This document shows, piece by piece, positions 17,292 through 25,144 of a DNA stretch of 64,000 nucleotides; within the stretch, counting starts at the first letter, position 1; each line of letters starts with the position of its first letter. This stretch comes from Micavibrio_C sp046294845 (GTDB lineage: Bacteria > Pseudomonadota > Alphaproteobacteria > Micavibrionales > Micavibrionaceae), in NCBI GenBank assembly GCA_046294845.1, contig JBKBNU010000001.1:1736001-1800000 (forward strand). Reading direction: 5' to 3'. A model generated the notes under the pieces. It was not told the origin of the DNA and did no database searches. It was given only the letters and a program-made list of their open reading frames with translations. Position numbers and translations under genes: made by a program.

Positions 17292-18746
17292 ATGTTGACA
17301 GCCTTTGTCGCTATCTACCTTTTAATTACCATATCTATAGGCCTTTATGCCGCCAGAAGGGTTCATAGCTCCAGTGACTATGTGGTTGCGGGGCGCTCCC
17401 TTCCGCTTTACATAACCGTGGCCACGGTTTTTGCGACCTGGTTCGGGTCCGAAACAGTTCTGGGCATATCCTCCACCTTCCTTGAGGAAGGTCTGGGCGG
17501 GATCATCGCCGACCCGTTCGGTGCCGCCATGTGTTTAATCCTTGTGGGCTTGCTGTTTGCGGGCCCGCTCTACCGGATGAAACTCCTGACTATTGGTGAC
17601 TTTTACCGTCGTAAATATGGCCGCACGATCGAGGTTCTCGTATCGCTCGCCATTATGATCAGCTATCTCGGCTGGGTTGGTGCACAGATATCTGCCCTCG
17701 GGATTGTTCTGAGCGTAGTGACAAACGGCGCATTGACACCGGAAGCAGGTATGATGATTGGCGGCGCCATCGTTCTCGGTTATACCCTGTTTGGTGGTAT
17801 GTGGTCGGTTGCGATTACCGACTTCATGCAAATGATCATGATCACCATTGGCATGATCATTATCGGTTACTTTGTATCCAACAAGGCTGGCGGTGTTGAT
17901 GTTGTGATTAGCCACGCAGCCGAAGCCGGAAAGTTCAGCAATTTCTTCCCCGAAATGACACTCCCTGCCCTGCTGGGATTCTTGGCCGCATGGGTGACCA
18001 TGGGTTTTGGATCCATCCCGCAACAGGACGTCTTCCAGCGCGTTATGTCCGCCAAGGATGAAAAAACCGCTATTCGCGGTTCGATCATGGGGGGATCGCT
18101 TTATCTGGTGTTTGCCTTTATTCCCATCTTCCTCGCCTACTCTGCCTTCATTATTGATCCGACGTTGGTCGAAAAATGGCTGGAAGAAGATAGCCAGATG
18201 ATCCTGCCGAACCTGATCCTGACCCATACACCTATATTGGTACAGATCATGTTCTTCGGAGCCTTGCTTTCCGCGATCATGTCAACGGCTTCGGGTACAT
18301 TGCTCGCACCGTCGGCCATATTCGCTGAAAACATCCTGAAATCACTGATGCCTCATCTGAAGGACAGCCAGTTCCTGCTCATGCTGAGAGCAACTGTGGT
18401 GTGCTTTGCCGTTATCGTTGTTTTCTATGCCCTCAAGAGCGATCTGTCGATCTTCGCGATGGTTGAAAATGCATACAAGGTAACGCTGGCCGCTGCGTTT
18501 GTTCCGTTGCTGGCAGGCGTTTACTGGAAACGTGCCAACACAGCTGGCGCCACATTGTCGATCATCTTCGGTGTCGGCACATGGCTGATGCTGGAAGCTG
18601 TCGCCCCTGAAGGTACCATGCCCCCGCAACTGGGCGGTTTGCTGGCAGCCTTTATTGGCATGGGTCTGGGCGGCTATATTGGCAAACAACATGGTGACTA
18701 CCATCACCACACACACGTAGCCACTGAAGAACCTGCGAAAGAATAA
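17292..18746 (+). CDS. Sodium:solute symporter (SSS/SLC5 family)
   Basis: This 484-residue protein has about thirteen hydrophobic helices and the family landmarks DYVVAGRSLPLYITVATVFA, FGSETVLGISS in the first core helices, and FMQMIMITIGMIIIG. The MSTASGTLLAPSAIFAENI segment matches the sodium-site region of SSS transporters. The C-terminal tail is His-rich (HGDYHHHTHVATEEPAKE). Such proteins use the sodium gradient to import solutes such as proline, pantothenate, acetate or sugars; the substrate cannot be read from sequence. It lies on the plus strand between nuoE and nuoF and interrupts the complex I cluster. Confidence 0.9.
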   Translation: MLTAFVAIYLLITISIGLYAARRVHSSSDYVVAGRSLPLYITVATVFATWFGSETVLGISSTFLEEGLGGIIADPFGAAMCLILVGLLFAGPLYRMKLLTIGDFYRRKYGRTIEVLVSLAIMISYLGWVGAQISALGIVLSVVTNGALTPEAGMMIGGAIVLGYTLFGGMWSVAITDFMQMIMITIGMIIIGYFVSNKAGGVDVVISHAAEAGKFSNFFPEMTLPALLGFLAAWVTMGFGSIPQQDVFQRVMSAKDEKTAIRGSIMGGSLYLVFAFIPIFLAYSAFIIDPTLVEKWLEEDSQMILPNLILTHTPILVQIMFFGALLSAIMSTASGTLLAPSAIFAENILKSLMPHLKDSQFLLMLRATVVCFAVIVVFYALKSDLSIFAMVENAYKVTLAAAFVPLLAGVYWKRANTAGATLSIIFGVGTWLMLEAVAPEGTMPPQLGGLLAAFIGMGLGGYIGKQHGDYHHHTHVATEEPAKE

Positions 18747-18773
18747 TCCGCAGGTTCCCAACTACAAATAAAG

Positions 18774-18797
18774 AAAGGGCCGCAAAAGCGGCCCTTT
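18774..18797. terminator. Bidirectional terminator between the symporter gene and nuoE
   Basis: A ten-base-pair perfect stem (18774-18783 with 18788-18797, GGGCCGC core) has an AAAA loop. The plus strand runs out through TTTTATTATT and the minus strand through CTTTCTTTATTTG. It lies 27 bases after the symporter stop and 26 bases beyond the nuoE stop, so it should end both converging transcripts and separate nuoABCD-orf118-E from the rest of the cluster. Confidence 0.88.
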
Positions 18798-18822
18798 TAT
18801 TATTCCCAAATCTAAAAAAAAA

Positions 18823-19479
18823 TCACGTCCCCGATTTACGGGTCTTGTTCAAATCCTTCAGTGTTGTGCCACCGCCCAAAGCTTGGGAGTTCAGACGACC
18901 TGTTTGTGAACCCATCGGTACATCCTGATCTTTTTCCAGCAGATCAATAATCTCGACCATACGCTGGGCCGTCAGGTCTTCATAGTAATCATCATTAATC
19001 TGGACCATCGGCGCATTGACACACGCCCCCAAACATTCAACTTCCATCAGCGAGAAGCGGCCATCAGCTGTGGTTTCACCCATACCAATTCCCAGACGAT
19101 CTTCGCAAGCTTTCACAATACTATCGGAACCGCACAGCATGCAGGGCGTTGTTGTGCAAAGCTGCACCAGATATTTGCCCACCGGCTCTATATTGTACAT
19201 CGAATAAAATGTCGCCACTTCATAAACCTTGATCGGCGCAATCCCTACAATACGCGCAATCTCGTCCATAGCAGCGCGCGGGATCCAGCCCCCATAAGGA
19301 GGATTGGCATGGGTACCATCTTCGGCAACCTGACGCTGCGCCAGATCGAGAAGCGGCATAATTGCGCTGCGCTCACGGCCTTCCGGATAACGACCCAGAA
19401 TATCCTTTACAGCTCCCTCATCACGAAAAGTGAAGCTGGCGGGTTGATAAGCAGCATTCAATTCAATTTGCTTTTTCAT
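18823..19479 (-). CDS. nuoE: NADH-quinone oxidoreductase subunit E
   Basis: This 218-residue thioredoxin-fold subunit carries the N1a 2Fe-2S cluster, with ligands in CTTTPCMLCG (C-x4-C) and CLGACVNAP (C-x3-C). The N-terminal helical part contains YPEGRERSAIMPLLDLAQRQ, typical of the family. The tail after about residue 185 is Gly/Ser/Thr-rich and probably disordered. In this window nuoE closes the first nuo unit and is separated from its partner nuoF by the symporter gene. Confidence 0.97.
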   Translation of the reverse strand: MKKQIELNAAYQPASFTFRDEGAVKDILGRYPEGRERSAIMPLLDLAQRQVAEDGTHANPPYGGWIPRAAMDEIARIVGIAPIKVYEVATFYSMYNIEPVGKYLVQLCTTTPCMLCGSDSIVKACEDRLGIGMGETTADGRFSLMEVECLGACVNAPMVQINDDYYEDLTAQRMVEIIDLLEKDQDVPMGSQTGRLNSQALGGGTTLKDLNKTRKSGT

Positions 19480-19499
19480 GGTTCAAGTCCGTACTTTGC

Positions 19500-19856
19500 C
19501 TATTGTCCTTTTTTACAGCGCCACTTGGTGGTCTGCACATCCGTCATTGTCACAAGCGCCACATCGGCACTGGTCATATCAGGATTAAAAATCATCGTCC
19601 AGTTTTCCGCCTCATAACGGGGTCCGGATATAAAACTCACAGGGTATTCATGCTCCTGCCCGTTTGCATCCTTGGCGTACATCTTGTTGGCATTGAAGCG
19701 AATAGTCGCACGCTCGTTCTGCTTTTGCGCCCGGTCGGAACCAAACCGCAGGATAACAACCTCATCCTGTTCGCACACCATGTCCGTAAGCTCGGCTGCT
19801 CTTGCAGACTGCGGCCCCAGCATTAAAACGAACAAAATTGGCAGCAGACGAAGCAT
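19500..19856 (-). CDS. Small exported protein encoded between nuoD and nuoE
   Basis: This 118-residue protein has an N-terminal signal peptide (hydrophobic to about residue 15, then SARA-A). The mature domain looks beta-rich and carries two cysteines, one near the new N-terminus (DMVCEQD) and one near the C-terminus (KWRCKKGQ), a likely disulfide. Its ATG overlaps the nuoD stop as TGATG and the stop is 20 bases before nuoE, so it is translated with the complex I genes although its product leaves the cytoplasm. I recognise no family. A role in complex I is not implied by position alone. Confidence 0.7.
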   Translation of the reverse strand: MLRLLPILFVLMLGPQSARAAELTDMVCEQDEVVILRFGSDRAQKQNERATIRFNANKMYAKDANGQEHEYPVSFISGPRYEAENWTMIFNPDMTSADVALVTMTDVQTTKWRCKKGQ

Positions 19857-21076
19857 CAGCGGTCAATCTCGCCAAAAACAATGTCCATCGAGCCGATAAT
19901 CGAAACCGTATCAGCCAGCAAATGCCCACGTGACTGGAAATCCAGCGCCGCCAAATGCGCAAAACCCGGTGCACGAATACGGCAACGATGAGCCTTATTC
20001 GTACCATCAGAAACCAGATACACCCCGAATTCACCCTTCGGCGCTTCTACAGCGGCGTAGGTTTCACCCGCCGGCACGTGATAGCCTTCGGTATAAAGCT
20101 TGAAGTGGTGGATCAAGGCCTCCATTGAACGCTTCATCTCGGCGCGTGGTGGTGGTGCGACTTTATAGTCATCAATCATCACCGGCCCTTCAGGCATCTT
20201 TTCAATCGCCTGCTTCATGATGCTTAGTGATTGGCGCATCTCTTCCATGCGCACCAAATAGCGGGCATAACAATCGCCTGTTTTACCGACAGGGATATCA
20301 AAATCCATCTGGTCATAAACTTCATAGGGCTGCGATTTACGAAGATCCCATGCCAAACCAGAGGCACGGATCATCGGACCGCTAAAGCCCCAATCCATCG
20401 CCTCTTCCGCTGTGACAATCCCGATATCGACAGTACGCTGTTTGAAGATACGGTTTTCTGTCAGCAATTCATCCAGATCGCTCAAAACCGCTGGAACAGA
20501 ATTCTCGGCCCAATCCAGCATATCTTCAAGCAACCCCTCCGGCAGATCATAACGGACACCGCCCGGACGGAAATAATTGGCGTGCAGACGCGCGCCACAC
20601 ACGCGGTCATAAAATTCCATACCCTTTTCACGCTCTTCAAAACCCCATAGCGCCGGTGTAATCGCACCAACATCAAGGGCAAAAGTCGTGATATTCAGCA
20701 TGTGGTTCAGAACACGCGTCATTTCCGAGAACAACACGCGGATATACTGGGCGCGCAAAGGTGCCTTTACACCCAGCAGTTTCTCAACTGCCAGAGCAAA
20801 GGCGTGCTCCTGATTCATCGGCGCCACGTAATCCAGACGATCGAAATACGGTGTGGCTTGCGTGTATGTTTTATGCTCGATCAGCTTTTCCGTACCACGG
20901 TGCAAAAGTCCTATATGCGGATCAGCGCGCTCGACTACCTCACCATCCAACTCCAGAACCAGACGCAGCACGCCGTGCGCAGCGGGATGCTGCGGACCAA
21001 AATTCATCGTATAAGGCTTGATCTGGGTTTCTTGCCCCATATCGAGGAAAGCTTCGCTCTTTACAACGTCACTCAT
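19856..21076 (-). CDS. nuoD: NADH-quinone oxidoreductase subunit D
   Basis: This 406-residue 49-kDa-type subunit forms the quinone-binding pocket with NuoB. Landmarks are TMNFGPQHPAAHGVLRLVLE at the N-terminus (with the quinone-contacting His), RGTEKLIEHKTYTQATPYFD, and the C-terminal DIVFGEIDR. NuoC and NuoD are separate proteins here, unlike the NuoCD fusion of enterobacteria. The start overlaps the nuoC stop by four bases. Confidence 0.97.
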   Translation of the reverse strand: MSDVVKSEAFLDMGQETQIKPYTMNFGPQHPAAHGVLRLVLELDGEVVERADPHIGLLHRGTEKLIEHKTYTQATPYFDRLDYVAPMNQEHAFALAVEKLLGVKAPLRAQYIRVLFSEMTRVLNHMLNITTFALDVGAITPALWGFEEREKGMEFYDRVCGARLHANYFRPGGVRYDLPEGLLEDMLDWAENSVPAVLSDLDELLTENRIFKQRTVDIGIVTAEEAMDWGFSGPMIRASGLAWDLRKSQPYEVYDQMDFDIPVGKTGDCYARYLVRMEEMRQSLSIMKQAIEKMPEGPVMIDDYKVAPPPRAEMKRSMEALIHHFKLYTEGYHVPAGETYAAVEAPKGEFGVYLVSDGTNKAHRCRIRAPGFAHLAALDFQSRGHLLADTVSIIGSMDIVFGEIDR

Positions 21077-21735
21077 GATACTTTTTTCTCCTTGCCTGCT
21101 GCGCGGGTATCAATCCAGCCTCTTTGCGGCTTGGTTGCTTTTTCATCGCCCGGCAGTTGGACATCTGTCATTCCTTCCCAAGGGGACAGAAAATCAAATG
21201 TACGGAAATCCTGCGTCAGTTTTACAGGTTCATAAACAACACGTTTCAGTTCATCATCCCAACGCACTTCGACATAGCCTGTCAGAGGGAAATCCTTGCG
21301 CAACGGATGACCTTCAAAACCATAGTCGGTCAAGATGCGGCGCAAATCTGGATGGTTACTGAAATAAATCCCGTACATATCCCATGCTTCGCGTTCGAAC
21401 CAGTTGGCCGACGAGAACACGCATACAATCGAAGGCACTGGCGTGTCTTCGTCGGTTGAAACCTTGACGCGGATACGGTTGTTCTGGGTCAGCGACAAAA
21501 GCTGATAAACAACATCAAACCTTTCGGCACGGGCCGGATAATCAACACCGCACACATCAATCAAGACTTTAAAGTCACACTCGCGGTCATCACGCAAGAA
21601 TTGCATAACATCCACTATAGCTTCACGTTTTACACACAGGATTAACTCACCCTTATGCAATTCATGATGTGTGACAGCCCCATCCAGACTTTCCTGGATA
21701 TGTTCGGCCAGATCGATAAGAGATTCATCAGACAT
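21073..21735 (-). CDS. nuoC: NADH-quinone oxidoreductase subunit C
   Basis: This 220-residue 30-kDa-type subunit has the family block WFEREAWDMYGIYFSNHPDL followed by ILTDYGFEGHPLRKDFPLTG. The start at 21735 (MSDESLIDLAEHIQESL) lies just after the nuoB stop at 21738 and gives the usual length. An upstream in-frame codon would add 30 residues that overlap nuoB and look unlike the family. It helps anchor the quinone-side module of complex I. Confidence 0.96.
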   Translation of the reverse strand: MSDESLIDLAEHIQESLDGAVTHHELHKGELILCVKREAIVDVMQFLRDDRECDFKVLIDVCGVDYPARAERFDVVYQLLSLTQNNRIRVKVSTDEDTPVPSIVCVFSSANWFEREAWDMYGIYFSNHPDLRRILTDYGFEGHPLRKDFPLTGYVEVRWDDELKRVVYEPVKLTQDFRTFDFLSPWEGMTDVQLPGDEKATKPQRGWIDTRAAGKEKKVS

Positions 21736-21737
21736 GA

Positions 21738-22310
21738 TTAACGGACAATCCTTGTATCTTCGCGCTGAATTTTCTTCTGCAGTTGCAGCAAACCATAAAC
21801 CAGAGCCTCCGCAGTAGGCGGACATCCGGGCACATAAATATCAACCGGCACAATACGGTCACAACCGCGCACCACTGAATAGGAATAGTGATAGTAACCA
21901 CCACCATTCGCGCATGACCCCATCGAGATCACCCAACGCGGCTCGGGCATCTGGTCATAGACCCGCCGCAAGGCAGGTGCCATTTTATTGGTTAGCGTAC
22001 CAGCTACAATCATCACGTCGGACTGACGTGGGCTCGGGCGCGGAATAATCCCGAAGCGGTCAAGATCATAGCGGCTCATATAGGAATGGATCATTTCCAC
22101 CGCGCAGCAGGCCAGACCAAAAGTCATCGGCCAAATCGAACCTGTACGCGCCCAGTCAAATAGCGCATCAGCTCCCGTCAGCAAGAAGCCTTTTTCATTC
22201 AGGTGCTTTGAAATGGCTGCAGGCACAACATCCTGTTCGATGGCAGGTGGTAGCGGCAAATCTGTCAGCGTTGTGGCCGGAGCCTGTACGACTTTACGTT
22301 CATGCGACAT
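21738..22310 (-). CDS. nuoB: NADH-quinone oxidoreductase subunit B
   Basis: This 190-residue PSST-type subunit binds the terminal cluster N2 that reduces quinone. The ligands are the tandem cysteines in GLACCAVEMIH, the Cys in ISMGSCANGGGYYHYSYSVV, and the Cys in VPGCPPTAEALVYGLLQLQ. The first 30 residues are a variable tail. It sits nine bases after nuoA and two bases before nuoC. Confidence 0.97.
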   Translation of the reverse strand: MSHERKVVQAPATTLTDLPLPPAIEQDVVPAAISKHLNEKGFLLTGADALFDWARTGSIWPMTFGLACCAVEMIHSYMSRYDLDRFGIIPRPSPRQSDVMIVAGTLTNKMAPALRRVYDQMPEPRWVISMGSCANGGGYYHYSYSVVRGCDRIVPVDIYVPGCPPTAEALVYGLLQLQKKIQREDTRIVR

Positions 22311-22319
22311 AGAAACACC

Positions 22320-22691
22320 TTACTCCCAGTCAAGGGCACCTTTTTTCCATTCATAGATAAAGCCCACGGTCAAAATACCGAGAAAGACCACCATAGACCA
22401 GAAACCGAACAGCCCAATATCCCCGAGCGATACCGCCCACGGGAACAAGAACGCTACTTCCAGATCAAAAATAATAAACAGGATCGCGACCAGATAAAAA
22501 CGGACATCAAACTTGCTGCGCGCATCATCAAACGCATCAAAGCCGCACTCGTAAGCAGCCAGTTTATTGACATCCGGGCGGCGCCAACTGATCAGCAACG
22601 AAGTCACAACCAGCAACAAGCCAAAGCCGATCGCAATACCGACAAACAGCAATATGGGGAAGTAATCGATCAAAAGCTCTGAAGGGGCCAT
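22320..22691 (-). CDS. nuoA: NADH-quinone oxidoreductase subunit A
   Basis: This 123-residue membrane subunit has three helices and the conserved loop YECGFDAFDDARSKFDVRFY, which contacts the quinone cavity, then FDLEVAFLFPWAV. It is the first gene of the cluster, so the main nuo promoter should lie within 22692-22935. No clear -35/-10 pair could be assigned there. Confidence 0.96.
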   Translation of the reverse strand: MAPSELLIDYFPILLFVGIAIGFGLLLVVTSLLISWRRPDVNKLAAYECGFDAFDDARSKFDVRFYLVAILFIIFDLEVAFLFPWAVSLGDIGLFGFWSMVVFLGILTVGFIYEWKKGALDWE

Positions 22692-22935
22692 GGGATTTTC
22701 AATACCTGCCTAGATGGTCACGCGAATAACGGACTAGGAATACACCATATAATCAGGGTTTTAAAGGGCCTTGCACCCTCATCCACAGGCAGAACCGCTG
22801 ATTTAGAAGGTCATTATATATTTTCATAATCTAGCAATTATGAAGACAAGACGCTTTCAAACTACCTGTCCCCACCCCATTATGATTGGCGAAGAGATAT
22901 AAATCACACCACCACAAATTATGGAAATATTGCTT

Positions 22936-23292
22936 CTACCGGTCGGTACCCTTAACCAGAGCCAAAAACTCATACTGGTCTATCAGCAAACCTAGTTCGG
23001 CACATTCCTTCTGCTGGCGATTTTCCTGCACATCCACTTTTAAATGCAGGGCGGCGATGGCCTCTATCATGTGCTGCATATAGGTTGCCAACATCATATT
23101 GGCGTTACACAGATGAACCATATTCATGCTCATCCTCTCCATTTCTGTCTGTTCCTGCGCCAGCGTCTCTTTCACGGTCTGCATATAGGCCGACTGCCGT
23201 TTCTGCTCCCTGACCAGATAAGCCATATCTTCCTGCCACTGAATATTACCTTTAATCGTTGTAAAATCTATTGTTCCCGATATATCGCGCAT
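22936..23292 (-). CDS. Small cytoplasmic coiled-coil protein behind an FNR/FixK-type promoter
   Basis: This 118-residue protein has no signal peptide or membrane segment. Residues about 15-105 are strongly helical with heptad-like Leu/Met/Ile spacing and are unusually rich in Met and Gln (EMERMSMNMVHLCNANMMLA, TYMQHMIEAIAALH). Two cysteines lie at about 63 and 97. An AGGTGG ribosome-binding site sits four bases before the ATG. Upstream, 23354-23395 holds a perfect TTGAT-N4-ATCAA box with a -10 at class II spacing, which implies oxygen-responsive control. I recognise no family; the function is unknown. Confidence 0.68.
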   Translation of the reverse strand: MRDISGTIDFTTIKGNIQWQEDMAYLVREQKRQSAYMQTVKETLAQEQTEMERMSMNMVHLCNANMMLATYMQHMIEAIAALHLKVDVQENRQQKECAELGLLIDQYEFLALVKGTDR

Positions 23293-23353
23293 AACCCACC
23301 TGCTGCTAAATTCTCACTTTGAAAATACTGGATATAATCCCCATATACCCATG

Positions 23354-23395
23354 ATTGTATTTCCTATATCTGATTATCACCTTGATCATAATCAA
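23354..23395 (-). promoter_or_regulatory. Class II FNR/FixK-type promoter
   Basis: Read on the minus strand, TTGATTATGATCAA at 23395-23382 matches the FNR/ANR/FixK consensus TTGAT-N4-ATCAA at every defined position. TACAAT at 23359-23354 is a five-of-six -10 element. If transcription starts seven bases past it (23347), the box centre (between 23388 and 23389) falls at -41.5, the standard distance for class II activation. The only gene downstream in this direction before the nuo cluster is the one at 22936-23292. Confidence 0.78.
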
Positions 23396-23534
23396 GATTC
23401 TTGGTGCCGTGAGCGACGCTTAAGGGCAGGAAGGGATATACAAAAGACTGTAAAATCGAAGAGAACGGTAATAGGAAACCATGTCGCCATCGAATGACCG
23501 GATAGCCCTGCCCCAAGAAGAGCACCAGAAAGAA

Positions 23535-23569
23535 CAAGGGGGCTAACGATATTAATCGTTAACCCCTTG
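23535..23569 (-). terminator. Hairpin downstream of tRNA-Asp
   Basis: A long stem is formed by CAAGGGG/CCCCTTG and TAACGAT/ATCGTTA, separated by a small internal mismatch, around an ATTA loop. On the minus strand it is followed by TTCTTTCTGG. It lies 17 bases beyond the 3' end of tRNA-Asp and most likely terminates that transcript. Confidence 0.7.
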
Positions 23570-23585
23570 ATTTCTCCATCCGAAA

Positions 23586-23662
23586 TGGCGCGAGCGACGG
23601 GACTTGAACCCGCGACCTCCTGCGTGACAGGCAGGCGCTCTAACCAACTGAGCTACGCCCGC
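23586..23662 (-). tRNA. tRNA-Asp (GTC)
   Basis: A 77-base cloverleaf. The acceptor GCGGGCG pairs with CGCTCGC (one G-U), the anticodon stem CCTGC/GCAGG holds loop CTGTCAC with anticodon GTC, the T arm contains GTTCAAGTC, and the CCA end is encoded. It is transcribed leftward, downstream of the alanine dehydrogenase gene. Confidence 0.97.
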
Positions 23663-23734
23663 ATTTCAAACGGCTGGGTATCAATACAGAAGCCTGCCCC
23701 CCTTTTCAAGAGATTTTTCTTCTGTATTTCACTT

Positions 23735-24856
23735 TTATGCCGCCAAAGCCTTGGGCTGGGCGCTAAACGGCAAGTTCAGGGACTCTGCCACGCCGGCATG
23801 CGTAATTTCACCGCGACAAACATTCAGGCCATTACGCAGATTCGGATTGCGCAACAAAGCCTCGCGCCAGCCACGATCCGCCAGTTCCAGCGTATAAGGC
23901 AGAACGGCGTTGTTCAGCGCCAGCGCCGATGTCAACGGTACAGCACCCGGCATGTTGGCCACACAGTAATGGACAACATCATCCACCACATAGACAGGTT
24001 CTTTGTGCGTTGTGGCACGGCTGGTTTCAAAGCAACCACCCTGATCGATTGCAATATCGACCAGAACCGTTCCTGGCTTCATGGTTTTCAGCATATCTCT
24101 CGTCACCAGACGCGGTGCCGATGCCCCCGGCACCAGAACAGCCCCGATAATCAGGTCGCTATAGGTTACAGCCTTCTCGATATAATCGGCACTTGAATAA
24201 ACAACCTTGGCCTGACCATGGAAATAATCATCCAGTGTACGCATGCGGTCATGGCCTTTTTCAAGGATGGTGACATCCGCACCCATACCAACAGCAACCT
24301 TGGCCGCATTGAAACCGGCAACACCGCCACCCAGAACAAGAACCTTGGCAGGTGGCACACCGGGCACACCACACATCAGGCGCCCCAGACCGCCCATGTG
24401 TTTTTGCAAGTAATGCGAACCCACAATCACGGACAAACGCCCTGCCACTTCCGACATCGGCGCCAGCAATGGCAAACCACGGCCATCGGGGCCTGTCACT
24501 GTTTCATAGGCAATTGCAATACATTTTGAATCCATCAAGCCTTGGGCCTGTTCGGCATCCGCCGCCAGGTGCAGATAGGTAAAGAGAATTTGTCCTTCCC
24601 GCAGCATCTTGCATTCGACAGCCTGTGGTTCCTTGACCTTGATGATCATATCGGCTTCGGCAAAAATCACCTGCGCTGTTGCGCGGATTTCTGCACCCGC
24701 CTTTTTATAATCATCATCACTGAAATTGATGCCCGCACCGGCGTTCGTTTCAATGATAACTTTATGTCCATGGGCAACCAGTTCTTTAACCGATGCCGGA
24801 ACCAGACCGACACGATGTTCCTGAGCCTTAATTTCTTTGGGGCAACCGATAAGCAT
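23735..24856 (-). CDS. ald: Alanine dehydrogenase
   Basis: This 373-residue NAD-dependent enzyme interconverts L-alanine and pyruvate plus ammonia. The N-terminus MLIGCPKEIKAQEHRVGLVP is the family signature, with a substrate-binding Arg/Lys; a conserved lysine is also present in IKVKEP. The Rossmann segment is KVLVLGGGVAGFNAAKVAVG and the catalytic His/Asp region includes SEVAGRLSVIVG. I start at 24856, where an AGGAG lies eleven bases upstream; a further in-frame ATG at 24934 would add 26 residues unlike the family. It stands alone and may link alanine use to pyruvate and ammonia supply. Confidence 0.95.
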   Translation of the reverse strand: MLIGCPKEIKAQEHRVGLVPASVKELVAHGHKVIIETNAGAGINFSDDDYKKAGAEIRATAQVIFAEADMIIKVKEPQAVECKMLREGQILFTYLHLAADAEQAQGLMDSKCIAIAYETVTGPDGRGLPLLAPMSEVAGRLSVIVGSHYLQKHMGGLGRLMCGVPGVPPAKVLVLGGGVAGFNAAKVAVGMGADVTILEKGHDRMRTLDDYFHGQAKVVYSSADYIEKAVTYSDLIIGAVLVPGASAPRLVTRDMLKTMKPGTVLVDIAIDQGGCFETSRATTHKEPVYVVDDVVHYCVANMPGAVPLTSALALNNAVLPYTLELADRGWREALLRNPNLRNGLNVCRGEITHAGVAESLNLPFSAQPKALAA

Positions 24857-25144
24857 AATGAAAAACACTCCTGTATAAAGCGCTTGAAGACCGCGCCTTT
24901 TATATCCCGACCAAAGCCAGTTTGCTATACGCAACGCAACATGGCTTTACGAAAAATGCCGAAGCCCCTGGCCAGTCTATTTCTTAATAAATCACTAAAG
25001 AAGGATACCATACTTAATTTCAAAGCATTGCCCCGAAGAGGCCCTTTTCATACATTTCCAGTTAAGAAGATTACGCTACTATGGGGAATATATAACAATC
25101 TCAAAACAGTACGCGCTAACAAAAAGACAAGGTAAAACCCAGAA
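24857..25144. other. Divergent intergenic region, ald / chemoreceptor
   Basis: These 288 bases separate two divergent genes. The part from about 24970 to 25140 is clearly AT-rich and probably carries both promoters, but I could not fix a consensus pair. The ribosome binding site of the chemoreceptor (AAGG at about 25130) is weak. No gene or repeat is seen. Confidence 0.4.
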
